DNA of 64,000 bases, taken from positions 295,432 through 359,431 of the forward strand of contig NZ_LIVZ01000011.1 of the NCBI RefSeq assembly GCF_001905845.1. Reading direction: 5' to 3'. The translations under genes and the position numbers were made by a program. Position 1 is the stretch's first letter. Each line of letters begins with the position of its first letter. The notes under the pieces are model-generated. The model was not told the origin of the DNA. It worked only from the letters and a program-made list of their open reading frames with translations, and did not search any database. Positions 7,635 through 16,414 of this stretch are shown piece after piece. Source of the stretch: Streptomyces sp. TSRI0107 (GTDB lineage: Bacteria; Actinomycetota; Actinomycetes; Streptomycetales; Streptomycetaceae).

Positions 7635-9290
7635 ATGAGAAGCCGGTTTATCATGTCCATGCTCACCGGAGCGGCCCTCCTGGCCGGCACCCTGGTCGGC
7701 GCGACCGGTGCCCGGGCGGCCGACGTGCCCGCCGAATTCGGCACCGACTGGCACGACCCGGTCACCGCCGCACCGCCCGTCCCCAGGCCGGACACCAAGT
7801 CCTGCGAAGTGACCCTCGCCGAGGCCCGGTTCCGCGACTTCACCCCCTACCGCGGCACCTACACCCCGCCCGACGACTGCGGCGACCGCTGGAGCAAGGT
7901 GGTCCTGCGCCTCGACGGCAACGTGAAAGGCCGTCAGTACGACCGTCTGGGATACGTCAGCGTCGGTGGCGTCGAGATCTTCCGCACCTCGACCCCGCAG
8001 CCGTCACCGGACGGCATCGAGTGGTCCGTCGAGAAGGACGTCACCCGCTACACCCCCACCCTCCGCCGCGCCCAGGACGTCGAGATGCTGATCGGCAACG
8101 TCGTCGACGACACGTACACGGGCGTCATCGACGTCGAGGTCACGCTGACCTTCTACGCCGACGGCCGCGACGACCACACCGCCGGCCCCGCCGAACCGGC
8201 AGTGGCCGACCGGGGCATACCCGACCGCGTCCTCACCCTCAGCGCCGACTCGACCCTCACCACCCCGCGCAACAGCGAACGCGTCATCGCCGAGGTGTAC
8301 GCCACGGGCTCCGGCGGCGGCTGCGAGGAGTACTGGTACCTGACGGTGCCGCCCGCCGCGCCCTACTCCTGCCAGGCCGACGACGGCCCGTACCGCGAGG
8401 TGCGGATCCGGGTCGACGGGCAACCGGCCGGAATCGCCGCGCCGTTCCCGACCGTGTGGACCGGCGGCTGGTCCAACCCCTTCCTCTGGTACGTCGTCCC
8501 GGGCCCGCGCGCCTTCGACGTCAAGCCCCTCACCTACGACCTCACCCCCTTCGCCGGACTCCTCAACGACGGCCGCCCGCACCGGATCGAGGTCTCCGTC
8601 GCCGGCCTGCCCGAGGGCCGCGACGGCTGGAGCACCCCCGTCAACGTCCTGGTCTGGCAGGACGAGAAGCGCGCTCACGTGCCGGGCGGGCTCGTCACCT
8701 CCCAGGCGGGCGCTCCGGTGAACTCCTCGACGTACACGCCGGGTTCGGAGGACCATGAGCACCGCGTGGACACCGTGGGCGGCGGCCGGCTGACCGTCTC
8801 CGGGTACGTCGACACCTCGCACGGCCGGGTCACCACCACCGTCAGCCGCACCCTGGCCCACACCTCCACGCACCGCTGGACCGACGGCGAGAGCACGGAC
8901 GCGCTCGACGCCGAGTGGAGCGACGCCGAGACCGTGACCGTCGACGGACGCGGACCGGCCCGTTCCACGCGCACCGAGCGGACGTACACGATGGACGGCA
9001 CGACCACGCTCGGCGCGGGGGACCGGCTCCGCACCGTGCTGACCCTCGGCGACCGGGCCACGGCCGTCACCGCGCAGGGCGGCCGGCGCACCGCCTGGTC
9101 ACGGCTCGACGACACCTACACCGGTGACGCCACCTACACCGCGAACGTACCGCGCGACCAGCGGCACGCGGTCGGCACGACGAGCGAGCGCTACCGGCTG
9201 TACGGATCGCAGGCGGGCCGGTCCGGGTGCTACGGCCGTACGCTCACGACCGTTCAGGGCGTGCTCACGGAGGACCGGGCCGACTGCTGA
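7635..9290 (+). CDS. Secreted PNGase A-like protein
   Basis: A 551-residue protein with a clear Sec signal peptide: MRSRFIMSML, a hydrophobic core ending GATGARA, and predicted cleavage before ADVPAEF. The mature part matches the peptide-N4-(N-acetyl-beta-glucosaminyl)asparagine amidase A domain (WSKVVLRLDGNVKGRQYDRL, GGVEIFRTSTPQP, later PTVWTGGWSNPFLWYVVPGP). PNGase A enzymes cleave N-glycans from asparagine, so an extracellular role on host or plant glycoproteins is likely but inferred. Several cysteines (CEVTLAEAR, DDCGDRW, GGGCEEYW, YSCQADD) suggest disulfides. ATG 7635 was chosen because it begins the signal peptide; the frame is open for 200 bases upstream. It transcribes away from the ABC exporter operon. 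Confidence 0.83.
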   Translation: MRSRFIMSMLTGAALLAGTLVGATGARAADVPAEFGTDWHDPVTAAPPVPRPDTKSCEVTLAEARFRDFTPYRGTYTPPDDCGDRWSKVVLRLDGNVKGRQYDRLGYVSVGGVEIFRTSTPQPSPDGIEWSVEKDVTRYTPTLRRAQDVEMLIGNVVDDTYTGVIDVEVTLTFYADGRDDHTAGPAEPAVADRGIPDRVLTLSADSTLTTPRNSERVIAEVYATGSGGGCEEYWYLTVPPAAPYSCQADDGPYREVRIRVDGQPAGIAAPFPTVWTGGWSNPFLWYVVPGPRAFDVKPLTYDLTPFAGLLNDGRPHRIEVSVAGLPEGRDGWSTPVNVLVWQDEKRAHVPGGLVTSQAGAPVNSSTYTPGSEDHEHRVDTVGGGRLTVSGYVDTSHGRVTTTVSRTLAHTSTHRWTDGESTDALDAEWSDAETVTVDGRGPARSTRTERTYTMDGTTTLGAGDRLRTVLTLGDRATAVTAQGGRRTAWSRLDDTYTGDATYTANVPRDQRHAVGTTSERYRLYGSQAGRSGCYGRTLTTVQGVLTEDRADC

Positions 9291-9321
9291 GGCGAAGCTG
9301 CCGAGACGAGCGAGAAAGGTT

Positions 9322-9771
9322 TCAGCAGCTCCGCTCGCCGCCCCCGTCCACCAACGTGTCCAGCAACCCCTCGAGCATGCTCCGCTGATCATCCGACAGT
9401 GGCGCCAGGATCTCGTCGGCCGCGGAACGCCGCGCGCCCCGCAGTTCGCGCAGCGCCTCGCGGCCGTCGTCGGTCAGCTCTATGCGGATCACCCGCCGGT
9501 TCGCCGGATCCGGCACCCGGCGCACCTTGCCGCTTGCCTCCAGCCCGTCGACCAGCGTCGTCACGGCCCGCGGCACGACCTCCAGGCGCTCCGCGAGGTC
9601 GGCCATGCGGGGCGGCGAGCCATAGTGCGCGAGCGTGCGCAGCAGCCGGGACTGGGCGGGGGTGATACCCAGGCCGCGCTGTTCCAGATGACGCTTCTGG
9701 ATGCGGTGCACCCGGCGGGTGAGCCGCAGCAGCTGCTCGGCGAGCAGGGCGTCGGGATCGGGCGTGGTCAT
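9322..9771 (-). CDS. MarR-family transcriptional regulator
   Basis: A 149-residue winged-helix protein. Seen: the N-terminal dimerisation helix (LLAEQLLRLTRRVHRIQKRHLEQ), a helix-turn-helix (PPRMADLAERLEVVPRAVTTLVDGLEASG) and the wing (VRRVPDPANRRVIRIELTDDGREAL), then a C-terminal helix. MarR proteins are dimeric ligand-responsive repressors. It is divergent from an ABC exporter gene, and a 25-bp inverted repeat lies in the 89-bp gap, the usual layout for a regulator controlling itself and an exporter. It converges on the PNGase-like gene. Confidence 0.92.
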   Translation of the reverse strand: MTTPDPDALLAEQLLRLTRRVHRIQKRHLEQRGLGITPAQSRLLRTLAHYGSPPRMADLAERLEVVPRAVTTLVDGLEASGKVRRVPDPANRRVIRIELTDDGREALRELRGARRSAADEILAPLSDDQRSMLEGLLDTLVDGGGERSC

Positions 9772-9795
9772 ACGGGAACAATATCAGGACACCGT

Positions 9796-9820
9796 TCATT
9801 GTGAGTATAGGTAACAATGA
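9796..9820. promoter_or_regulatory. Inverted-repeat operator, probable MarR site
   Basis: TCATTGT and ACAATGA form a perfect 7-bp inverted repeat separated by 11 bases, extendable with one mismatch (TCATTGTGA against TAACAATGA). It sits midway between the start of the marR gene (9771) and the exporter ATG (9861), where a bound dimer would block both promoters. It is AT-rich against a very GC-rich background, which makes chance unlikely. Confidence 0.7.
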
Positions 9821-9860
9821 GCTACGATCCTCAATCGGTCCCGTCCCTCCGTAGGAGCCC

Positions 9861-11663
9861 ATGCACCCCGACAACGAACCCGCCTGGAGCCCGACCGCCG
9901 ACGCCAAGGAACAACCCCGGCAGGTGCGCCGCATCCTCGCGCTCTTCCGCCCCTACCGCGGCCGTCTCGCCGTCGTCGGCCTGCTGGTCGGCGCCTCGTC
10001 CGTGGTCTCGGTGGCCACGCCGTTCCTGCTGAAGGCGATCCTCGACGTCGCGATCCCGCAGCAGCGCACCGGCCTGCTCACCCTGCTCGCGCTGGGGATG
10101 ATCCTCAGCGCCGTCCTCACCAGCGTCTTCGGCGTGCTGCAGACCCTGGTCTCCACCACGGTCGGGCAGCGGGTCATGCACGATCTGCGCACCGCGGTCT
10201 ACGGCCGCCTGCAGCGTATGTCGCTGGCGTTCTTCACCCGCACCCGCACCGGCGAGGTCCAGTCCCGCATCGCCAACGACATCGGCGGCATGCAGGCCAC
10301 CGTCACCTCCACCGCGACCTCGCTGGTCTCCAACCTCACCGGCGTGATCGCCACGATCGTCGCGATGATCGCCCTGGACTGGCGGCTGACCGTGGTCTCG
10401 CTGATCCTGCTGCCGGTCTTCGTGTGGATCAGCCGCCGGGTGGGCAACGAGCGCCGGAAGATCACCACCCAGCGCCAGAAACAGATGGCCACCATGGCCG
10501 CCACGGTCACCGAGTCGCTGTCGGTCAGCGGCATCCTGCTCGGCCGCACCATGGGCCGCGCGGAGTCGCTGACGAAGTCGTTCGCCGACGAGTCGGAGCG
10601 CCTGGTCGACCTGGAGGTCCGGTCCAACATGGCGGGCCGCTGGCGGATGGCGGTGATCACGATCGTCATGGCCGCCCTGCCCGCCGTCATCTACTGGACC
10701 GCCGGCCTCGCCCTGGCCCTCGGCGGTCCGGACGTCTCCCTAGGCACGATCGTCGCCTTCGTCTCCCTCCAGCAGGGCCTGTTCCGTCCGACGGTCAGCC
10801 TGCTCGGCACCGGCGTGCAGATCCAGACCTCGCTGGCGCTCTTCCAGCGCATCTTCGAGTACCTCGACCTGCCGATCGACATCACCGAGCGGGAGAGCCC
10901 GGTCCGTCTCGACAAGGTCAAGGGCGAGGTCCGCTTCGAGAACGTCGAGTTCCGCTACGACGACCAGGGCGCCCCCGTCCTCGACGGCATCGACCTCACC
11001 GTCCCGGCCGGCGGCAGTCTCGCCATCGTCGGCCCGACCGGTGCCGGCAAGTCCACCCTCGGCTACCTGGTGCCCCGGCTGTACGACGTCACGGGCGGCC
11101 GGGTCACCCTCGACGGCGTCGACGTGCGCGACCTCGACTTCGACACCCTCGCCCGCGCGGTCGGCGTGGTCTCCCAGGAGACGTACCTGTTCCACGCGAC
11201 CGTCGCCGACAACCTGCGCTTCGCCAAGCCCGACGCCACCGACGAGGAACTGCACGAGGCGGCCCGCGCCGCCCAGATCCACGACCACATCGCGGCCCTG
11301 CCCGACGGGTACGACACCGTGGTCGGCGAGCGCGGCCACCGGTTCTCGGGCGGCGAGAAGCAGCGGCTGGCCATCGCCCGCACCATCCTGCGCGATCCGC
11401 CGGTGCTGATCCTCGACGAGGCGACCAGCGCCCTGGACACCGGCACCGAGCACGCGGTGCAGCAGGCGATCGACGCGCTCTCGGCGGGCCGTACCACGCT
11501 CACCATCGCGCACCGCCTGTCCACCGTCCGGGGTGCCGACCAGATCGTGGTGCTCGACTCCGGCCGCGCGGCCGAACGGGGCACGCACGAGCAGCTGCTG
11601 GCGCTGGACGGGCGCTACGCGGCGCTGGTGCGCAGGGACGCCCAACTGGAGCCGACAAGATGA
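9861..11663 (+). CDS. MsbA-like ABC exporter (permease-ATPase fusion)
   Basis: A 600-residue half-transporter, presumably a homodimer. Six transmembrane helices lie in about 30-310 and the ATPase follows. All motifs are intact: Walker A GPTGAGKST near 390, FSGGEKQR near 494, ILDEATSALD near 517 and IAHRLST near 548. The start ATG at 9861 has AGGAG 4 bases upstream. Its position opposite a MarR gene with a shared operator suggests induced drug or lipid efflux; the substrate is not shown by sequence. Confidence 0.92.
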   Translation: MHPDNEPAWSPTADAKEQPRQVRRILALFRPYRGRLAVVGLLVGASSVVSVATPFLLKAILDVAIPQQRTGLLTLLALGMILSAVLTSVFGVLQTLVSTTVGQRVMHDLRTAVYGRLQRMSLAFFTRTRTGEVQSRIANDIGGMQATVTSTATSLVSNLTGVIATIVAMIALDWRLTVVSLILLPVFVWISRRVGNERRKITTQRQKQMATMAATVTESLSVSGILLGRTMGRAESLTKSFADESERLVDLEVRSNMAGRWRMAVITIVMAALPAVIYWTAGLALALGGPDVSLGTIVAFVSLQQGLFRPTVSLLGTGVQIQTSLALFQRIFEYLDLPIDITERESPVRLDKVKGEVRFENVEFRYDDQGAPVLDGIDLTVPAGGSLAIVGPTGAGKSTLGYLVPRLYDVTGGRVTLDGVDVRDLDFDTLARAVGVVSQETYLFHATVADNLRFAKPDATDEELHEAARAAQIHDHIAALPDGYDTVVGERGHRFSGGEKQRLAIARTILRDPPVLILDEATSALDTGTEHAVQQAIDALSAGRTTLTIAHRLSTVRGADQIVVLDSGRAAERGTHEQLLALDGRYAALVRRDAQLEPTR

Positions 11664-11716
11664 AGATATGCCGGAGTATGCCGGGTTTGTGACGATGTGC
11701 GGGTTACCGTGCCCGC

Positions 11717-12580
11717 ATGCAGATGAACACTCCGTCACGGAAAACGATCCGACTGACGCGCCGGGGCCGCCTGGCCCTCATCGCGACCGGAGCCGTCGTG
11801 GCCGGCACCGCCGTGGCGGTGCCGCTGCTGACCGTCCAGGACCAGGAGGAGGAGAAGAAGCCCACCTCCCTCGTCATCCGCGAGGGCTGGCGCGCCGCCC
11901 AGGTCTACGCGGCCGTCGACAAGGCCCTCGAACTGCCCCCGGGCGCCACCAAGAAGTCCCTGGACAAGGCCGACCTCAAGCTGCCGATCGACGCCGAGGG
12001 CAACCCGGAGGGCTACCTCTTCCCGGCGAGGTATCCGCTGGCGGAGAAGACCACGCCCGAGGAACTGCTGACGGCGATGGTCGACACCGGGAACAAGAAG
12101 TTCAACGGCGCCCCGATCGCCGCCGGCGCCCAGCGCAACGCCATGAACGTCTACCAGGCCGTCACCATCGCCAGCCTCGTCCAGGCCGAGGCCGCCACCA
12201 AGGCCGACATGGGCAAGGTGGCCCGGGTGATCTTCAACCGGCTGGAACGCGGCATGCCCCTGCAGATGGACTCCACCATCAACTACGCCCTCGACCGGGC
12301 ACCGGCGTCGACCACGCTGGAGGACACCCGCATCGACAGCCCCTACAACTCGTACCAGCGCATGGGCCTGCCGCCCACCCCGATCGACAACCCGGGCGAG
12401 GAGGCGGTGCGGGCCGCGATCAGCCCGACGCCGGGCGACTGGCTGTACTACGTCACGGTCAAGCCGGGCGACACCCGCTTCACCGCCGAGTACGAAGAGC
12501 ACCAGCGCAATCTGGCCGAGTTCGAAGCGCGGCGGAAGAGCGCCGATGCCGCGCGGAAGAGCCAGAGCCCGAACGGGTGA
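11717..12580 (+). CDS. MltG-like (YceG) endolytic transglycosylase, possibly catalytically altered
   Basis: A 287-residue protein with one N-terminal membrane anchor (about 18-40), then a shortened LysM-like subdomain and a YceG/MltG domain. Family landmarks are present: GYLFPARYPL, ASLVQAEA (153-160), VIFNRLERGMPLQMDSTINYAL and MGLPPTPIDNPGEEA. MltG cleaves nascent peptidoglycan glycan strands outside the membrane. Against the Escherichia coli sequence as I recall it (ASIVEKET), the first glutamate, taken to be the catalytic one, is Gln156 here; Glu158 is kept. It is much shorter than typical Streptomyces MltG, so it may be a second, divergent paralogue. The start could also be ATG 11723. 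Confidence 0.82.
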   Translation: MQMNTPSRKTIRLTRRGRLALIATGAVVAGTAVAVPLLTVQDQEEEKKPTSLVIREGWRAAQVYAAVDKALELPPGATKKSLDKADLKLPIDAEGNPEGYLFPARYPLAEKTTPEELLTAMVDTGNKKFNGAPIAAGAQRNAMNVYQAVTIASLVQAEAATKADMGKVARVIFNRLERGMPLQMDSTINYALDRAPASTTLEDTRIDSPYNSYQRMGLPPTPIDNPGEEAVRAAISPTPGDWLYYVTVKPGDTRFTAEYEEHQRNLAEFEARRKSADAARKSQSPNG

Positions 12581-12599
12581 GCCGGCGCCCGGCGGGACA

Positions 12600-13676
12600 T
12601 CACGCCGGGACCGGTTCCCCGTCGAGCAGTCTCCTGATGTCCCGTACGGCGGCGCGGCCCGCCCGGTTGGCGCCGATGGTGCTCGCCGACGGACCGTAGC
12701 CGACCAGATGAACGCGCGGATCGACGACCGCGCGCGTCCCCTCGACGCGGATGCCGCCACCCGGCTCCCGCAGTCTCAGCGGCGTCAGATGGTCGATCGC
12801 GGCGCGGAACCCGGTCGCCCAGAGAATCACGTCGGCTTCCACGTGCCGCCCGTCCTGCCACGCCACCCCGTCCGGGGTGATCCGGTCGAACATCGGCTGC
12901 CGGTCGAGGACCCCGTCGGCCAGCCCCTGCCGGATCGCGTCGTTCAGCGGGAGCCCGGTGACCGACACCACACTCTTCGGCGGCAGCCCCTGCCGCACCC
13001 GCTCCTCGACCAGCGCGACTGCCGCGCGGCCCGCGTTCTCGTCGAACGGCCCCTCCCGGAAGACCGGCGGCCGCCGCGTCACCCAGGTGGTGGCCGCCGC
13101 GTACGGCGCGATCTCCAGCAGATGCTGCGTGCCGGAGGCGCCCCCGCCGACCACGATCACCCGCTGCCCGGCGAACTCTTCGGGCCCCGGGTACTGAGCG
13201 GTGTGCAACTGCCGCCCGCGAAAGGACTCCTGGCCGGGATAGCGCGGCCAGAAGGGCCGGTCCCAGGTGCCGGTCGCGTTGATCAGCGCCCGCGTCGCCC
13301 AGGTCCCCGCCGAGGTCTCCACCAGCAGCCGCCCGTCCGGGCCTTCCCGGACGGCCCGTACGTCGACGGGCCGCCGCACCCGCAGGTCGAAGGCCCGCTC
13401 GTACGTGGCGAAGTACTCGCTGATGACCTCCGCCGACGGCCGCGCCGGATCGGCCCCCGTCAGCTCCATCCCCGGCAGCGCGTGCATCCCGTGCACCTTG
13501 CCGTACGTCAGGGACGGCCACCGGAACTGCCAGGCGCCGCCCGGGCCGGGGGAGTGGTCCAGCACCACAAAGTCGCGGTCCGGCTCGAAACCGGTCCGGC
13601 GCAGGTGATAGGCGCCGGCAAGTCCGGCCTGACCTGCGCCTATGACGACTACCTCGACCTCGCGTGTGTTGTTCAC
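12600..13676 (-). CDS. FAD/NAD(P)-binding oxidoreductase, flavin monooxygenase-like
   Basis: A 358-residue protein with two dinucleotide-binding motifs: VVVIGAGQAGLAGAYHL at the N-terminus for FAD and VIVVGGGASGTQHL in mid-protein for NAD(P)H. DVILWATGFRAAIDHL is the late ATG-type motif of single-component flavin monooxygenases and related oxidoreductases. The substrate is unknown. The start is taken as GTG 13674-13676 (VNNTREVEVVVIGAG), which places the Rossmann fold at the N-terminus as usual; a further in-frame start exists at 13733. It converges on mltG and is divergent from the YjbQ gene. Confidence 0.85.
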   Translation of the reverse strand: MNNTREVEVVVIGAGQAGLAGAYHLRRTGFEPDRDFVVLDHSPGPGGAWQFRWPSLTYGKVHGMHALPGMELTGADPARPSAEVISEYFATYERAFDLRVRRPVDVRAVREGPDGRLLVETSAGTWATRALINATGTWDRPFWPRYPGQESFRGRQLHTAQYPGPEEFAGQRVIVVGGGASGTQHLLEIAPYAAATTWVTRRPPVFREGPFDENAGRAAVALVEERVRQGLPPKSVVSVTGLPLNDAIRQGLADGVLDRQPMFDRITPDGVAWQDGRHVEADVILWATGFRAAIDHLTPLRLREPGGGIRVEGTRAVVDPRVHLVGYGPSASTIGANRAGRAAVRDIRRLLDGEPVPA

Positions 13677-13865
13677 GCTTCTACCAACAGGGGTGAGGTC
13701 ATGGATCTTCCCGCAGTGGTCTCGGCCGGTCATCGGGGCCCCGCGCCGTTCCCGGCCCAGGGCGTCGAGGAGGCCGAGCTGCGACGGTCGGCGGACGTCT
13801 CGCTCGCTGGACTCGCGATATCGGAAGCCGGGTGGTCCTGGGGCGGTCGTGGGGCACGGGCGCGG

Positions 13866-13907
13866 GGCGGATAGGTCAGGATGGGGGGCGGATGGGTCAG
13901 GATGGGG
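13866..13907 (+). repeat. Tandem 21-bp duplication upstream of YjbQ gene
   Basis: Two head-to-tail 21-bp copies, 13866-13886 and 13887-13907, differ at a single base (A13873 against G13894). Each contains GGTCAGGATGGGG, so the duplication places two G-rich ribosome-site-like stretches directly before the ATG at 13910. It looks like a recent slippage duplication. Confidence 0.7.
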
Positions 13908-13909
13908 GC

Positions 13910-14332
13910 ATGTCAGATGCGTTCACGACCCGAGTGCTGAACATCGCCTCCGGCTCCGCGGAGACCGTCGTCGACCTCACCCGCGACTGCGAGGCCTTCC
14001 TCCAGGAAGCGGCCGCCGGGCGCGACGGCCTCCTCAACGTCTTCGTCCCGCACGCCACCGCCGGCATCGCGATCATCGAGACGGGCGCGGGCAGCGACGA
14101 CGACCTGCTCGCCGCCCTGCACACCCTGCTCCCCGCCGACGACCGGTGGCAGCACCGCCACGGCAGCCCCGGCCACGGCCGCGACCACGTCCTGCCCGCC
14201 TTCGTCCCGCCGCACGCCACCCTGCCGGTGCTCGACGGCCGCCTGGAGCTGGGCACTTGGCAGTCGGTGTGTCTGGTGGACACCAACCGGGACAACCCGA
14301 ACCGGAAGGTCCGGCTCAGCTTCCTCGGCTGA
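13910..14332 (+). CDS. YjbQ/UPF0047 family protein
   Basis: A 140-residue single-domain protein of the YjbQ family. Motifs: VPHATAGIAIIET near 40-52, QHRHGSPGHGRDHVLPAFVPP near 82-102 and the C-terminal GTWQSVCLVDTNRDNP. Some members have thiamine-phosphate synthase activity; the physiological role is unclear. ATG 13910 was chosen because it gives the usual family N-terminus (MSDAFTTRVLNIASGSAET); the frame is open a little further upstream through the 21-bp duplication. Confidence 0.85.
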   Translation: MSDAFTTRVLNIASGSAETVVDLTRDCEAFLQEAAAGRDGLLNVFVPHATAGIAIIETGAGSDDDLLAALHTLLPADDRWQHRHGSPGHGRDHVLPAFVPPHATLPVLDGRLELGTWQSVCLVDTNRDNPNRKVRLSFLG

Positions 14333-14423
14333 CGAGGGGTGCGGGGCGCGCGCTCGACGCGTCCCGCGCCGAATTCGCGGGCACGGCGGTCATGCCCTGC
14401 CCTGCCTTGCCCCGCCCAGACCG

Positions 14424-14454
14424 GTCTGATCAGACGATCATCCTCACCTGATCG
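14424..14454. promoter_or_regulatory. Clustered TGATC inverted repeats upstream of the eCIS operon
   Basis: The 230-base gap 14333-14562 carries no gene. It holds a perfect 12-bp palindrome GTCTGATCAGAC (14424-14435), directly followed by CGATCA, 8 bases, TGATCG (14435-14454), so several TGATC half-sites are packed in 31 bases. This is a plausible operator for the 21-kb operon that starts at 14563. No clear -35/-10 pair was found. The ribosome site before the sheath gene is GAAAGAGG. Confidence 0.4.
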
Positions 14455-14562
14455 AAGCAGTCGGACCGCTCCCCGGAGCGCGATGTCCGGATTGTCTGCA
14501 TACGGTGATCGTGGACCACGAGCGGCGTCGCTCCCGTTCGGCGTGGAGAGAAAGAGGCTGGC

Positions 14563-16404
14563 ATGCCCGTGAACGTCACCTACCCGGGCGTCTACATCGA
14601 CGAGGTCAAGAGTTCCGTACGGACGATCACGGGCGTACCGACATCGGTCGCCGCCTTCGTCGGCTACGCGCCACGCGGTCCCGCCGACCGGCCCGTACAC
14701 ATCACGGGCTGGGCCGACTACGAGGCCGCCTTCGGCGGGCTCCAGGCCAACTGCCCGATGAGCTACGCCGTCTACCAGTTCTATCTGAACGGGGGCAGTG
14801 AGGCCGAGATCGTCCGGGTGGTCAAGGAGGACGAGAAGCCCGTCCGTCTGCCGCTCGGGCCGAGTACGTCCCCCAAGGAGACCCCGGCCCGCCCGGCCGC
14901 CGCGCCCCCCAAGGGGAACGACGGCGGGGACGCAGCAGCCGAAGGCGAGGGCGGAGACGCGGCGGCCGATGACAAGAGGAAGGGCGGAAAGGGAGCGGGA
15001 GAGACGGCCGCCACCGAGCGTTCCGGCAACCGGCCCCGTTCCACCGCGCCCGGCCTCGTCGCCGCCTCGCCCGGGCGGTGGGGACGGAGTCTGCGGGCAC
15101 GTGTCGACTACGACACGTCCGAAGGACCGGACCTCCCGAAGGCCCGGCGGGAACTGTTCAACCTGACCGTCCGTGACATGGAGACCGGCGCCGAGGAGAG
15201 GTACCTCAACGTCAGCGTGCGCTCCGACCACCCCCGTAACCTCGCCGACCTGCTGAAGACCTCGCGGTTGGTCCGGGTCGACACGGACGCCCCGCTCGAC
15301 GCGATTCCCGAGGCGAACGGGCTGCCGGAGAAGGCAGGCGTCGACCCGTTCAGCCTGGAGTCCAACCAGGTCGCACGGGGTGACACCCGGCCGCTGTACT
15401 ACGCCCCGGAACAGGAGACCGCACGGAAGCCGGAAGAGGACGAGCGGACCTCCCTGGGGCTGACCGACTACTTGGGCAGCCCGCAGAAGAAGACGGGCCT
15501 GCACCAGCTCCTGAAGACCGACATCTTCAACATCCTCTGCCTTCCCGACATGCACTGGCTCGCCCAGCATCTGGCGGTCAAGGGCGGCGACACGAAAGAT
15601 CTCCGGACAGCCGCGCTGGAACTGTGCGTCGACCGGCGGGCCATTCTGCTGGTCGACCCGCCACCCGCATGGGACCCGGCACAACCCGCTTCCTCGGCCG
15701 ACGCCGTGAGCTTCGTGGTGGAGAAGATCGACGCGGTCGAGGTCGGGGACTCCGGCAAGAACGCCGCCGTCTACTACCCCCAGATCCTCGCCCCCGACCC
15801 CCTGCGCCAGGGCGCCCTGCGGGCCTTCCCGCCGTCCGGCGTGATGGCCGGCGTGCTGGCCCGCACCGATGTCCAGCGCGGAGTGTGGAAGGCGCCCGCG
15901 GGCACCGACGCCTCACTCAACGGCGTCAGCGAACTCGAGGTGCCGCTGACCGACCTGGAGATCGGCCGGCTCAACCCGCTCGGCGTCAACTGCCTGCGCC
16001 GCCTGCCCGCCGCGGGCCCGGTCGCCTGGGGAGCGCGCACCCTGCGCGGCGCCGACCGGCTCGCCGACGAATGGAAGTACCTCCCGGTGCGCCGGCTCGC
16101 CCTCTTCATCGAGGAGAGCCTGTTCCGCGGCACCCACTGGGTGGTGTTCGAACCCAACGACGAGCCGCTGTGGGCGTCCATCCGCCTCAACGTCGGCGCC
16201 TTCATGAACTCCCTGTTCCGCGCGGGCGCCTTCCAGGGCCGCACCCCCCAGGAGGCCTACCTGGTCAAGTGCGACAAGGACACCAACCCGCAGAACGACA
16301 TCGACCGCGGAATCGTCAACATCCAGGTCGGCTTCGCACCGCTCAAGCCCGCCGAGTTCGTGATCGTCCACATCCAGCAGCTCGCCGGCCAGATCCAGGT
16401 CTAG
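14563..16404 (+). CDS. eCIS contractile sheath protein
   Basis: A 613-residue phage-tail-sheath family protein and first gene of the operon. The N-terminus PVNVTYPGVYIDEVKSSVRT, then TGVPTSVAAFVGYAPRGP, is the classic sheath start. The C-terminal FRGTHWVVFEPNDEPLWASI, LNVGAFMNSLFRAGAF and QVGFAPLKPAEFVIVHIQQL are the conserved subunit-linking part. In this family the sheath contracts around the inner tube to drive it through a target membrane. Residues about 95-165 form a low-complexity insert rich in Gly, Ala, Lys, Glu and Pro, absent from compact sheaths. Only one sheath gene is present in the locus. Confidence 0.95.
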   Translation: MPVNVTYPGVYIDEVKSSVRTITGVPTSVAAFVGYAPRGPADRPVHITGWADYEAAFGGLQANCPMSYAVYQFYLNGGSEAEIVRVVKEDEKPVRLPLGPSTSPKETPARPAAAPPKGNDGGDAAAEGEGGDAAADDKRKGGKGAGETAATERSGNRPRSTAPGLVAASPGRWGRSLRARVDYDTSEGPDLPKARRELFNLTVRDMETGAEERYLNVSVRSDHPRNLADLLKTSRLVRVDTDAPLDAIPEANGLPEKAGVDPFSLESNQVARGDTRPLYYAPEQETARKPEEDERTSLGLTDYLGSPQKKTGLHQLLKTDIFNILCLPDMHWLAQHLAVKGGDTKDLRTAALELCVDRRAILLVDPPPAWDPAQPASSADAVSFVVEKIDAVEVGDSGKNAAVYYPQILAPDPLRQGALRAFPPSGVMAGVLARTDVQRGVWKAPAGTDASLNGVSELEVPLTDLEIGRLNPLGVNCLRRLPAAGPVAWGARTLRGADRLADEWKYLPVRRLALFIEESLFRGTHWVVFEPNDEPLWASIRLNVGAFMNSLFRAGAFQGRTPQEAYLVKCDKDTNPQNDIDRGIVNIQVGFAPLKPAEFVIVHIQQLAGQIQV

Positions 16405-16414
16405 GAGGACGACG

